Assembly: GCF_016862095.1 (NCBI RefSeq)
Contig: NZ_BOMH01000002.1
Location: 124,001-188,000 of the forward strand
DNA length: 64,000 nt
Reading direction: 5' to 3'
DNA from: Actinoplanes cyaneus
GTDB lineage: Bacteria > Actinomycetota > Actinomycetes > Mycobacteriales > Micromonosporaceae
Shown one piece after another: positions 8,519 to 16,561 of this stretch. The notes below the pieces were generated by a model. That model saw nothing but the letters and a program-made list of their open reading frames with translations. It ran no database searches and was not told the DNA's origin. Position numbers and translations under genes: made by a program. The first letter of the stretch is position 1, and every line of letters begins with the position of its first letter.

Positions 8519-10210
8519 GTGGGTGCGTTTTCCATCCTGACCGAGGTCCTCGCGGAGCGGGCGGGCACCTGGAGCCTGGCCGCCCTCTTCGTGCTGGCCG
8601 GCAGCGGAACCCTGGTCACCAACTACCGGATGCGGCGGATGCGCGCCCTGTCCTTCCGGGTCCGCTTCAACTCGCCGCTGGTCTTCGGCTCGAACCTCGC
8701 GCACGCCGTCGCCAGCGTGGCCTACAAGACGGACGTCCCCGACGCCGGCGCGACCACGAAGGAGCCCGCCTCCAACGGCGGCAGCGCCCGCAGCTTCAGC
8801 TGGAACTGGGGCCGGAGCGCCAGGAATCAGGACACCGCCGTCGCGGAGGAGAGGAATCCCGGCCGAGGGGAGGTGGTGATCAAGGAGCCCGCGCTGGTCG
8901 TCGCCCGGCTCAAGAACGTCGGGATGACGGGGATCACCGACAAGGACCCGACGCTGAGCGACGAGGATTTCCTGGAGCTCGATCTCGGGGGCCGCACGGT
9001 CATCGACGCCCGATACAGCGAGATGAAGCCACCCTCGCTGGAGACGACGCTGGCCCGATACCCCCTGGAAACCGGGGGGAAGACGCTCACCCTGCCGTTC
9101 TGGCACCTCAACCGGGGTGAGGAGTACAAGGTCGTCGTCCTGCTGTCCAACGACGGCGTGGCCAGCCCCCGGGTACAGGCGAAGGGCCGGATCCAGGGCG
9201 GCGTCGTGCTCACCGACACCGACACGCTGCGGACCAGGCGCGTCACCTACCTCGGCGCGGCGCTGAGCGCCCTGCTCGCGGGCGCGCTCATCGCCTCCCT
9301 GGTCTTCATCAAACCGGCCACGTCGGCTCCCGCCGTGGCCGGTGCGCCGGTCTGCGCGCAGGGACAACTCACCGTCGAGGGCTCCACCGCTTTCGCCGGG
9401 CTCGCAGCCCAGCTCGCCCAGCAGTACATGGCCACGTGCCCGAAGGCGCACATCACCGTCCGGGCGACGGGCAGCATCGAGGGGCTCAACTGGCTCAACG
9501 ACAGCACCCAGCTGGACGAGCAGCGAAACCGGCTCGCCATGGCCGAAGGGCGGTTCCCCGGCTTCGACAAGCTGCAGCCCAGCACCACCGTGGCGGTCGT
9601 GCCGTTCAGCGTCGTGGTGAACCCGGGCGTCAAGCTCAAGGGGATCTCGGCGGCCGGCCTGCGGCGGATCTTCCTCGGCCAGGTGACCAACTGGAAGGAC
9701 GTCGACCCGGAGGCGGGCGACAAGCCGATTCGGGTGGTGGGACGCGACGACCACTCGGGCAGCCGGCGGACCCTGGAGAAGTTCGTGCTCGACGGCAAAC
9801 GCCAGACCGGGGCCACCAGCGACAACTGTGACGTGCTGCGGGAGAGTCAGGCCGGGCCGACCCCGATCGTGTGCGAGCAGACGTCGACGTCCGACGTGCT
9901 GGCGAAGGTGCGCACCCGCGACGGTGCCATCGGGTACGTGAGCACCCCCGAGGCGGTGCCGGACACCAGCGTCAACCAGCTGACCATCGACGACCGGAGC
10001 GCCGGGCTCGCGGGCATCAGGAGCGGGTACGCGTTCTGGGCGGTCGAGTATCTGTACAGCTACGGGCCCCTGATCAAGACCGACAAGCTCACCCAGGCGT
10101 TCGCCGCCTACCTGACCGGGGCGCAGGCCAACGCGGTCATCGCGGCCCAGCACTACTCGCCGTGCGTGCGGGACGGCAACCCCGAGGATCTGTGCGTGAA
10201 GCAGCGGTGA
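8519..10210 (+). CDS. Membrane-anchored PstS-like substrate-binding-domain protein
   Basis: A 563-residue protein with three parts. There is an N-terminal membrane segment (SLAALFVLAGSGTLVTNY), then a soluble 220-residue cytosolic or envelope region of unknown fold, then a second membrane segment near residues 245-265 (LGAALSALLAGALIASLVF). The C-terminal half resembles a PBP-like/PstS domain (LTVEGSTAFAGLAAQLAQQY, RRIFLGQVTNWKDV, DDHSGSRRTLEKFV). PstS proteins bind phosphate, and the SGSR motif is the phosphate-contact loop in that family. No pst permease or ATPase is adjacent, so a sensing rather than transport role is possible. Start GTG 8519 is preceded by a GGGAGG ribosome site. Confidence 0.7.
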   Translation: MGAFSILTEVLAERAGTWSLAALFVLAGSGTLVTNYRMRRMRALSFRVRFNSPLVFGSNLAHAVASVAYKTDVPDAGATTKEPASNGGSARSFSWNWGRSARNQDTAVAEERNPGRGEVVIKEPALVVARLKNVGMTGITDKDPTLSDEDFLELDLGGRTVIDARYSEMKPPSLETTLARYPLETGGKTLTLPFWHLNRGEEYKVVVLLSNDGVASPRVQAKGRIQGGVVLTDTDTLRTRRVTYLGAALSALLAGALIASLVFIKPATSAPAVAGAPVCAQGQLTVEGSTAFAGLAAQLAQQYMATCPKAHITVRATGSIEGLNWLNDSTQLDEQRNRLAMAEGRFPGFDKLQPSTTVAVVPFSVVVNPGVKLKGISAAGLRRIFLGQVTNWKDVDPEAGDKPIRVVGRDDHSGSRRTLEKFVLDGKRQTGATSDNCDVLRESQAGPTPIVCEQTSTSDVLAKVRTRDGAIGYVSTPEAVPDTSVNQLTIDDRSAGLAGIRSGYAFWAVEYLYSYGPLIKTDKLTQAFAAYLTGAQANAVIAAQHYSPCVRDGNPEDLCVKQR

Positions 10211-10224
10211 GGCGCCGCGGGACC

Positions 10225-10279
10225 CGGCTGGTGCTGACGGTCGTCATTCGTGCCTCATGACGACCGTCAGCACCAGCCG
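10225..10279. repeat. Long perfect hairpin with TCGTGCCTC loop (copy A)
   Basis: The left arm 10225-10247 and right arm 10257-10279 are perfect reverse complements over 23 bases, closing a 9-base loop TCGTGCCTC at 10248-10256. It lies between two convergent genes ending at 10210 and 10343, so it could terminate transcription from both sides, although no T-tract follows. Copies with matched stem changes occur at 43365-43416 and 43577-43637, and related ones at 18663-18700 and 28058-28103. This marks it as a dispersed element rather than an ordinary one-off terminator. Confidence 0.85.
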
Positions 10280-10342
10280 ACAGGAGCGAGCCGCGCGACG
10301 ACCGCGACCGGCCACCGAGCCCGCGTCCCCGGGACCGGCTGG

Positions 10343-11605
10343 TCAGCGCAGGAAGTCGGTGAGTCCGGCGAGGAAGCGGTCGATCTCCTCCACGGTGTTG
10401 TAGGGGGCCAGGCCGACCCGGAGCGCGGGGTCGGTCAGCTTCAGCGCCTGGAACGGCTCGTAGGCGTAGAAGGAGCCGGCCGGCGCCAGAACGCCCCGGG
10501 CGGCCAGGTGGACCTGGGCCTCCCGGGCGTCGCGGCCCTCCAGCGTCATCAGCGTGGTCGGGGTGCGCTCCGGCGCCGTCGAGTGGACCGTGACCGCGTC
10601 ACCCAGCTCGCGCAGGCCCTCGTCCAGCCGGGCGCGCAGCGTCAGCTCGTGCTCGTGGACGGCGGCGAACGCGGCGGCGAGGCGGTCCCGGCGGGACGCG
10701 GCGGGCTCCGGGGCGATCGCGGGCTCCAGGGCGACCGCGGCCTCCGGGGCCATCGCGGACTTCGGGGCCATCGCAGGCTTCGGGGCGATCGCGGCCAGGA
10801 AGTCGACGGCGGCCGTGGCGCCCGCCAGCTGCTCGTAGGGCAGGGTGCCGAACTCGAAGCGCTCCGGCACCGCGTCCGTCGACGGCAGCAGCTTGTCCGG
10901 GGTCAGCGTCTCCAGCAGCGCGGGTGACGCGGCCAGGACCCCGCAGTGCGGCCCGAAGAACTTGTACGGCGAGCAGACGAAGAAGTCAGCCCCCAGCGCG
11001 TCCACGTCGACGAAGTCGTGGGCCGCGTAGTGCACCCCGTCGACGAAGAGCAGCGCGCCCGCCTCGTGCGCCCGGTCGGCGATCTGCCGCACCGGCGGTT
11101 TCGTGCCGAGGACGTTGGAGGCGGCCGTGACCGCGACCAGCCGGGTGCGCCCGCCCGGCCGGTAGGTGTCCAGGTCGAGCGAGGCGCCGTCCAGCTCGAT
11201 CCAGCGCACCGTGACGCCGGCCCGCGCGGCGGCCTGGACCCACGGCCGCACGTTCGCGTCGTGGTCCAGCCGGCTCACGACGATCTCGTCACCGGGCTGC
11301 CACGTCATGGCCAGGTGCCGGGAGAAGTCGTAGGTGAGCTGGGTGGCGCTGCGCCCGTGCACGATCCCGCCCGCCGGCACGCCGAGCAGGTCGGCGTAGG
11401 CGGCCCGGAACTCGGCGACGACCCGCTCCGCGTTCCGCTCGGACGGGCTGACAGTGCCCCGGTTGGAGAGCGGCCCGGTCATCGTCGCGGCGATCGCCTC
11501 GCCGACCTGCCGCGGCGTCTGCGTGCCGCCCGGGCCGTCGAAGAACGCCGGACCGTGGTCGAGCGAGGGGAAGTGGGACCGCAGAGCCGCGACGTCGAGA
11601 ACCAT
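10343..11605 (-). CDS. Class V aminotransferase / cysteine desulfurase-like protein
   Basis: A 420-residue PLP enzyme of the fold-type I class V group, nearest to the cysteine-desulfurase-like subfamily. Landmarks are GPGGTQTPRQVGEAI at the N-terminus, SNRGTVSPSE, the PLP-phosphate region GRSATQLTYDFSRHL, LFVDGVHYAAHD with the PLP-ring-contacting Asp/His, and SPYKFFGPHCG with the Schiff-base Lys. Residues around 270-300 hold an Ala/Pro-rich imperfect hexapeptide repeat (consensus APKPAM) encoded by 18-base DNA repeats. It looks like an insertion in a surface loop. No isc or suf genes adjoin it; the real substrate is unclear. Confidence 0.85.
   Translation of the reverse strand: MVLDVAALRSHFPSLDHGPAFFDGPGGTQTPRQVGEAIAATMTGPLSNRGTVSPSERNAERVVAEFRAAYADLLGVPAGGIVHGRSATQLTYDFSRHLAMTWQPGDEIVVSRLDHDANVRPWVQAAARAGVTVRWIELDGASLDLDTYRPGGRTRLVAVTAASNVLGTKPPVRQIADRAHEAGALLFVDGVHYAAHDFVDVDALGADFFVCSPYKFFGPHCGVLAASPALLETLTPDKLLPSTDAVPERFEFGTLPYEQLAGATAAVDFLAAIAPKPAMAPKSAMAPEAAVALEPAIAPEPAASRRDRLAAAFAAVHEHELTLRARLDEGLRELGDAVTVHSTAPERTPTTLMTLEGRDAREAQVHLAARGVLAPAGSFYAYEPFQALKLTDPALRVGLAPYNTVEEIDRFLAGLTDFLR
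10704..10793. repeat. Five 18-base tandem repeats inside the class V aminotransferase gene
   Basis: Five in-frame copies of an 18-base unit (first copy GGCTCCGGGGCGATCGCG) run at 10704, 10722, 10740, 10758 and 10776. On the coding strand they give a six-residue Ala/Pro-rich repeat. The unit length keeps the frame, so copy number could vary without breaking the enzyme. Confidence 0.8.
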
Positions 11606-11618
11606 GGGGAACAGTCTG

Positions 11619-11936
11619 CTATGCGGCGCGCGCGTCGGCCCATTCGTGGTCGACCCCGGTGGGCCGCTGGTGTCCGCAGGCGATCACGGCGCCCGTCTCG
11701 TCGGTGACCGTGGCGTGGCAGTCGCCGTACTCGATCCAGACGGCGACGTGCTCGATGCCGGCCGCGCGGTCGGCCACGTCGGCCCAGAAGTCGACGGTGA
11801 ACGGCGCCTCCTCGCCGTCGTAGTCGTCCTGGACCCGGAACTTCTCGCCGGGTCGGAGCCAGCGGTCCTCGCCGAGCGGCTCGAGCCACATCACGAGCCA
11901 CCCGGTGCCACTGTTTCTGATGTCCATCGTTGCCAC
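11619..11936 (-). CDS. Small conserved-looking protein of unknown function
   Basis: A 105-residue acidic, tryptophan-rich cytoplasmic protein (GTGWLVMWLEPLGEDRWLRP; VAVWIEYGDCHATV). I do not recognise a domain. The strong third-base GC bias, the lack of signal peptide or membrane segment, and the close fit between two annotated minus-strand genes support it as a real gene. It starts at ATG 11936, 13 bases upstream of the aminotransferase gene, so the two could be co-transcribed. It may also be a small beta-sandwich protein, judging only from alternating hydrophobic residues. Confidence 0.6.
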   Translation of the reverse strand: MATMDIRNSGTGWLVMWLEPLGEDRWLRPGEKFRVQDDYDGEEAPFTVDFWADVADRAAGIEHVAVWIEYGDCHATVTDETGAVIACGHQRPTGVDHEWADARAA

Positions 11937-12021
11937 GGCCGTACTGTAGGGCCAGATTGTTGCAGGTGAACACCCTCGACCCGGGATGTCAGCGGTGGTT
12001 CGCCGGTCCGCCCGGGCCCGT

Positions 12022-13374
12022 TCATTCGATCCACAGTCGACGATGGCTGACCAACGGCCCAGGCCGGAAGGCGATAAACGCCGGTGAATCCCCGAGGTTC
12101 AGGGCCACGGCGGCCCGCTGAAGATTCTGCGGGGTCGCGGTCCCGTCCCAGCGCCCGGTGACCGCTCTGTGCTCCGCTGCCTGGATTGCCGCGATCTGCT
12201 CGGAGGGGGTGAACGCGCAATGGCCGCGCCGCGCCACGTAGGACTGGCGCAGCAGGCCGGTCCGGGCCTGCTGCGCGTACCGGTTCTCGAACTCGACCGG
12301 CGCGAGCTGGTCGTAGAGGGTGTGCATGGTCAGCATCGGCACGTCGAGACGCCCGGTCAGCGTTGAGCTTCGGGTCAGGTCGGCGACCGCGGCCCGGTCG
12401 GCGCGGATCGAGGCGTGCCGGGTCAGGTCCGCGAGGTCGGCGCGCGGGTCCAGGCCCGCGGCGCGATAGAGATCCAGCACCGTTTCCCGGTACGGCGATC
12501 GCGCCAGCAGTGCCGCGTAGTCCACGCCGGCGTTCCACGACGCGTTGCCACCGGCGCTGAGCTCGATGAAGTGGCGGGCCGGCATGATGAACGGCGCTGC
12601 GGCGGTGAACCACTCGAACTGCGCCCGGGCGATCCCCTCCGCGTCGGTCGGCGGCGTGGCCTGCGTCGCCGACCAGGTCGGCATGTTCAGCAGGGCGGTG
12701 CCGAGCGCGACCCGGGCACGGCCGGCAGCGGTGCCCCGGGCCGTGGTGGCCAGCGACACGAGCCGGGTGGCGGCCGCCGCGCCGTCGGCCGGGGAGGCGT
12801 AACCGACCAGCGGGATGTCCTCGCCCGGAGCGAGCAGGCGGGCCAGGGCGTACTCCCCGTCGAGCTGGTAGTTGTTCAGGTCGATGCCCCCGCCGAGCAG
12901 GCCGCACGTGGAGACGACGGCGTCCAGGCCGCCCCGGGCGTTCTCCGCCTCCTGGGCGCTGACCAGGCCGCCCATCGAGGTTCCGTAGGCGATGGTGAGC
13001 CGTGCGCGCCCCACGATCCGCTCGACGGCGGCGAGCGCGGCGAACTGGTCGCGGGCGGCGCTCTCCAGGGCCCACAGTGACTCGTCAGGGTCGTAGGAGG
13101 AGCCGACGAGCCCGTACCCGCGGTCCAGCAGGGCCTGCTTCGTGGCCTCGTCGGGCGCGTCGGCGGCGGTCAGCGTCCCGAAGCCGTGACTGAAAAGGAT
13201 CAGGGTGCCGTGCCAGTCGGCGGGAAGGTCGGCGATCCAGGTGGCGCCGTCGGCGAGCGTGCCGGTGTAGTGGGTGGCCTGGGCCGCCGGCGCGGGCGTG
13301 TCAGCGGCCCGCGCCGGGACGGGCCCGAGCAGGAGCAGGATCGACAGGGGCAGGGCGGCCAGGAGACGTTTCAC
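12022..13374 (-). CDS. Secreted alpha/beta hydrolase (last gene of the Liv-type operon)
   Basis: A 450-residue hydrolase starting at GTG 13374. The signal peptide (VKRLLAALPLSILLLLGPVPARA) ends at ARA. The nucleophile elbow is GTSMGG with Ser133, SHGFG provides the oxyanion region, TLYDQLAP a candidate acid and RRGHCAF the candidate His. It is longer than a minimal alpha/beta hydrolase, with a large cap between about residues 170 and 330. Its start overlaps the 3' end of livM by about 74 bases, so it is probably translated from the importer message. An attractive inference is that it cleaves an ester outside the cell and the importer takes up the acid. Confidence 0.75.
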   Translation of the reverse strand: MKRLLAALPLSILLLLGPVPARAADTPAPAAQATHYTGTLADGATWIADLPADWHGTLILFSHGFGTLTAADAPDEATKQALLDRGYGLVGSSYDPDESLWALESAARDQFAALAAVERIVGRARLTIAYGTSMGGLVSAQEAENARGGLDAVVSTCGLLGGGIDLNNYQLDGEYALARLLAPGEDIPLVGYASPADGAAAATRLVSLATTARGTAAGRARVALGTALLNMPTWSATQATPPTDAEGIARAQFEWFTAAAPFIMPARHFIELSAGGNASWNAGVDYAALLARSPYRETVLDLYRAAGLDPRADLADLTRHASIRADRAAVADLTRSSTLTGRLDVPMLTMHTLYDQLAPVEFENRYAQQARTGLLRQSYVARRGHCAFTPSEQIAAIQAAEHRAVTGRWDGTATPQNLQRAAVALNLGDSPAFIAFRPGPLVSHRRLWIE

Positions 13375-14305
13375 GGCGGAACCTCCGGCTGAGCGTGGGG
13401 ACGACACCCCGGGGGACGAAGAGGACGATCACGATCAGGAGCACGGCGTAGACCGCGTACGAGAGGACGCCCGGCGCGTAACCGGGCATGCCGGGCTGCG
13501 TGGCGAGGCTGGTCAGCGCCTGGACGAGCAGGGTGATCAGGGTGGCGCCGAGGATCGCCCCGGCGATGCTGCCGAGGCCGCCGACGACGGCCATCACGAC
13601 GTACTCGATGGAGAGCAGGACCGGGAAGGAGCCCGGCGCGAGATAGCCGACGAAGAAGGCGTAGATGCCGCCGGCGAGGCCGGCGAAGGCCGCTGAGACG
13701 GCGAAGACCAGCAGCCGGTACGCGCCCACCGGCACCCCGCTGGCCTCGGCCGCGACCGGCGCGGTGGCCAGCGCGCGCAACCCCCGGCCGGCGCGCGAGC
13801 GAACCAGGGACGACGCGACGACAGCGGTCAGCACGACGCCGAGCAGCACGAGGTAGGCGTAGTGCAGGTCCTCGTTCAGCTCGAAGCCGAACACCGACAG
13901 GTAGGGCAGCCCCTGCAGGCCGATGGCGCCGCCGGCCCAGTCCGCGTCGCCGAGCACCGACAGCAGGATGAGCTGCAGGGCGAGCGTCGCGAACGCCAGC
14001 TGATGCCCGCGCAGCCGCAGGATCGGCACGCCGACCACGACCGCGGCCAGGGCTGCCGCCACCGGCGCCACGACCAGGCCGAGCAGCGGCGGGACGTCGT
14101 GGACGGCGAGGAGCCCGGCGGTGTAGGCGCCGATCGCGGTGAACGACGCCTGCCCCAGCGACACCTGCCCGGCATAGCCCATCAGCAGCGACAACCCGAC
14201 GACCGCCATGGCCGAGAGCCCGAGCAGGACGTAGACGGTGAGCTGCCCCGGCCCGAGGAACACCGGCACGACCGCGGCGGCCAGGACGAACGGGATCCAC
14301 CTCAT
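13301..14305 (-). CDS. livM: Branched-chain amino acid-type ABC transporter permease (LivM-like)
   Basis: A 334-residue permease with eight to ten hydrophobic segments and the LivM-type GYAGQVSLGQASFTAIGAYTAG motif near residues 45-65. The coupling segment reads RSRAGRGLRALATAPVAAEASGVPV. Its ATG overlaps the stop of livH (ATGA). The last 25 residues after LFVPRGVV are Pro/Arg-rich, and the DNA there overlaps the start of the secreted hydrolase. The gene symbol describes the family, not a proven amino-acid substrate; aromatic acids and ureas are also carried by such systems. Confidence 0.9.
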   Translation of the reverse strand: MRWIPFVLAAAVVPVFLGPGQLTVYVLLGLSAMAVVGLSLLMGYAGQVSLGQASFTAIGAYTAGLLAVHDVPPLLGLVVAPVAAALAAVVVGVPILRLRGHQLAFATLALQLILLSVLGDADWAGGAIGLQGLPYLSVFGFELNEDLHYAYLVLLGVVLTAVVASSLVRSRAGRGLRALATAPVAAEASGVPVGAYRLLVFAVSAAFAGLAGGIYAFFVGYLAPGSFPVLLSIEYVVMAVVGGLGSIAGAILGATLITLLVQALTSLATQPGMPGYAPGVLSYAVYAVLLIVIVLFVPRGVVPTLSRRFRRETSPGRPAPVDPAPARARPGAGR

Positions 14306-15141
14306 GCCGTCTCCGCCCGGGTCGAGCCGGCCCGCACGATCAGCACGGCCAGCATCAGGACCAGCGCCACCTCGGTCTGGTAGGACGTGCTGCCGTAGCC
14401 ACCGACCAGCGCCTGGACGACACCGAGCAAGAGCCCGCCGGCGAGCGTGAGACCGGGCCGGGTCAGGTTGCCGAGGATCGCCGCGGAGAAGCCGTTCACC
14501 ACGAGCGCCACGTCGCTGTCGAACGTGACCTGCTGCACCGGGGTGATCAGGACGCCGGCGAGGCCGCCCAGCGCGCCGCCGACCACGAACGCGAGCAGCC
14601 CCATGCGCCGTACGTCGATCCCGACGGCCCGGGCCGCGTAGGGATCCTCGGCGGTCGCGGTGAGCGCGCGGCCCAGATCGGTGCGGGCGAACAGCAGCGC
14701 GGTCGCGGCCAGGACCACGGCGGTGACGGCGGCGATCAGCAGGTAGTGGCTCTGGACGCCGGCGACGGTGCCGGGCAGCCCCGGGAACGACCGCGGCTGA
14801 TCACCCCAGAAGAGGATCTCGACGGCGTACGCGAACACGCCGAGCCCGAGCGTGACGATGAGCGCCGACTGCGGGGTCGTGCCCGGCCGGCCCGTCGCGA
14901 CCAGCCCGGTGAGCAGCCCGATCGCCGCCGCGAGCAGCACGGCCGACACCTCGGCGAGGCCGTGCGGGAGGCCGGCCGCGAGCAGCGTCGTGACCGTCAG
15001 GGCGGCCAGCACCGCGAAGCTGCCCTGGGCGAAGTTGACCACCCGGGTGACCCGGTAGATGACGACCAGGCCGCTGCCGAGCAGCGCGTACGCGCAGCCG
15101 ACCCCGATGCCGGTGATCAGGTACTGGACGAGGGCGGCCAT
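14302..15141 (-). CDS. livH: Branched-chain amino acid-type ABC transporter permease (LivH-like)
   Basis: A 279-residue membrane protein starting at ATG 15141 (MAALVQYLITGIGVGCAYALL). It carries the LivH signature RVTRVVNFAQGSFAVLAA and the coupling loop RTDLGRALTATAEDPYAARAVGI. The ATG overlaps the livF stop by one base (TGATG), indicating coupled translation; a GTG three bases earlier is an alternative. With LivM it would form the transmembrane channel. Confidence 0.92.
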   Translation of the reverse strand: MAALVQYLITGIGVGCAYALLGSGLVVIYRVTRVVNFAQGSFAVLAALTVTTLLAAGLPHGLAEVSAVLLAAAIGLLTGLVATGRPGTTPQSALIVTLGLGVFAYAVEILFWGDQPRSFPGLPGTVAGVQSHYLLIAAVTAVVLAATALLFARTDLGRALTATAEDPYAARAVGIDVRRMGLLAFVVGGALGGLAGVLITPVQQVTFDSDVALVVNGFSAAILGNLTRPGLTLAGGLLLGVVQALVGGYGSTSYQTEVALVLMLAVLIVRAGSTRAETA

Positions 15142-15800
15142 CACGCCTCCAGGCCCAGGTAGGCGGCGGCGACCTCGGGGCTGCTGGCGAGCTGCGCGGA
15201 CGGGCCCTCGGCGACGACGCGTCCGGCCTCGAGCACGTACGCGCGGGCGCAGAGCTCCAGGGCCAGCCGGGCGTTCTGCTCGATCAGCAGCACGGCGAGG
15301 CCGTCCACGGTGTTGCGTTCCCGCAGGTGGGCGGCGAGATCGTCGACGATCTTCGGGGCCAGGCCGAGTGACATCTCGTCGATGACCAGCAGGCTCGGGC
15401 GGGCCATCAGCGCGCGGCCGAGCGCGACCATCTGCTGCTCCCCGCCGGAGAGCCGGCCGGCCGGGCGATCGCGCAGCTTCACCAGCCCCGGCAGCAGCCC
15501 GTAGATGTGCGACGTGTCCCGCCGGCGGCGGCGCCACGCCCCGAGCCGCAGATTGTCGTCGACGCTCAGCGACGGGAACAGATGCCTGCCCTCCGGGACA
15601 AGAGCGAGATCTCCCCGTACGGCGATGGTGCCGCTCGCCGGGCGCAGCAGTCCGCACAGCGCGTTGACCAGGGTGGACTTCCCCGCGCCGTTCGGTCCGA
15701 TCAACGCCACCATCTCGCCGTCCGCGACGTGCAGGCTCACGCCGTCGAGCGCGGTCGCGGCCGCGTAGCGCACGGTCAGGTCACTGACGCCGGCGATCAC
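15141..15800 (-). CDS. livF: ABC transporter ATP-binding protein (LivF-like)
   Basis: A 219-residue ATPase starting at GTG 15800. Walker A is GPNGAGKSTLVNAL, the signature is LSGGEQQMVALGRALMARP, Walker B is LLVIDEMSLGLAP and the switch region is VLLIEQNARLAL. All are typical of LivF, including the short length and the VPEGRHLFP motif. The GTGA start overlaps the livG stop by 4 bases. It pairs with LivG as the motor of the importer. Confidence 0.92.
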   Translation of the reverse strand: MIAGVSDLTVRYAAATALDGVSLHVADGEMVALIGPNGAGKSTLVNALCGLLRPASGTIAVRGDLALVPEGRHLFPSLSVDDNLRLGAWRRRRRDTSHIYGLLPGLVKLRDRPAGRLSGGEQQMVALGRALMARPSLLVIDEMSLGLAPKIVDDLAAHLRERNTVDGLAVLLIEQNARLALELCARAYVLEAGRVVAEGPSAQLASSPEVAAAYLGLEA

Positions 15801-16561
15801 GCGTGGCCGCCCAGGTACGCCGCGATCACCGCGGGATCCGACCGGATCTGCTGGTACGTGCCGGTTGCGAGCACCGCGCCCAGGTCGAGAACGGTGACCC
15901 GGTCGGCGAGCCGGGCCACGAACGCGACGTCGTGCTCCACCAGCAGGATCGACATCCCCTCGCCGCGCAGGTCCTCGATCAGCGCGGCGAGCGCGGTCCG
16001 CTCCGGCCCACGCAGCCCGGACGCCGGCTCGTCCAGCAGCAGCAACCTCGGCCGCCCGCACAGCGCACGGGCCACCTGCAGCGCGCGCTGCCGGCCCAGC
16101 GGCAGGGACTCGGCGCTCTGATCGGCCAGCTCGTGCAGCGCCACGCGGCGCAGGGCGTGCGCCGCCGCCGTACGGATGACCTGCTCGTCGCGTCGGTGAC
16201 GCGGCAGGCGCAGGACCGCCGACAGCGGCCCGGCGGAGGTGACCGCGTGCGCGCCGACCATGGCGTTCTCGGCGACCGTCATGCCGTGGAAGACCGGGGC
16301 GTCCTGGAACGCGATGGCGATGCCCCGCCGCGCCCGGCGGTGCGGTGCGAGGTGGTCGATGCGCCGGCCGGCGTACGTGATCGTGCCTGCCGTGGCCGCC
16401 AGCTGGCCACCGATCAGCTTGAACAGGGTGGACTTGCCGGCGCCGTTCGGGCCGATCACCGCGTGCGTCTCGCCCTCGCGCACGTCGAGTCCGACGTCGC
16501 GCAGGGCGTGGATCCCACCGAACCGGCGGGTGAGGCCCCGGACCTCGAGCAGCGCGGTCAC
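15797..16561 (-). CDS. livG: ABC transporter ATP-binding protein (LivG-like)
   Basis: A 254-residue ATPase with Walker A GPNGAGKSTLFKLIGG and the LivG-type FGGIHAL start. The signature is degenerate: ESLPLGRQRALQVARAL, where LSGGQ is expected. Walker B is LLLLDEPASGL and the H-loop is ILLVEHDVAF. The PLGRQ form is commonly tolerated in LivG-type subunits but is worth noting. It starts at GTG 16561, overlapping the stop of the binding-protein gene by 4 bases. Confidence 0.9.
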   Translation of the reverse strand: MTALLEVRGLTRRFGGIHALRDVGLDVREGETHAVIGPNGAGKSTLFKLIGGQLAATAGTITYAGRRIDHLAPHRRARRGIAIAFQDAPVFHGMTVAENAMVGAHAVTSAGPLSAVLRLPRHRRDEQVIRTAAAHALRRVALHELADQSAESLPLGRQRALQVARALCGRPRLLLLDEPASGLRGPERTALAALIEDLRGEGMSILLVEHDVAFVARLADRVTVLDLGAVLATGTYQQIRSDPAVIAAYLGGHA

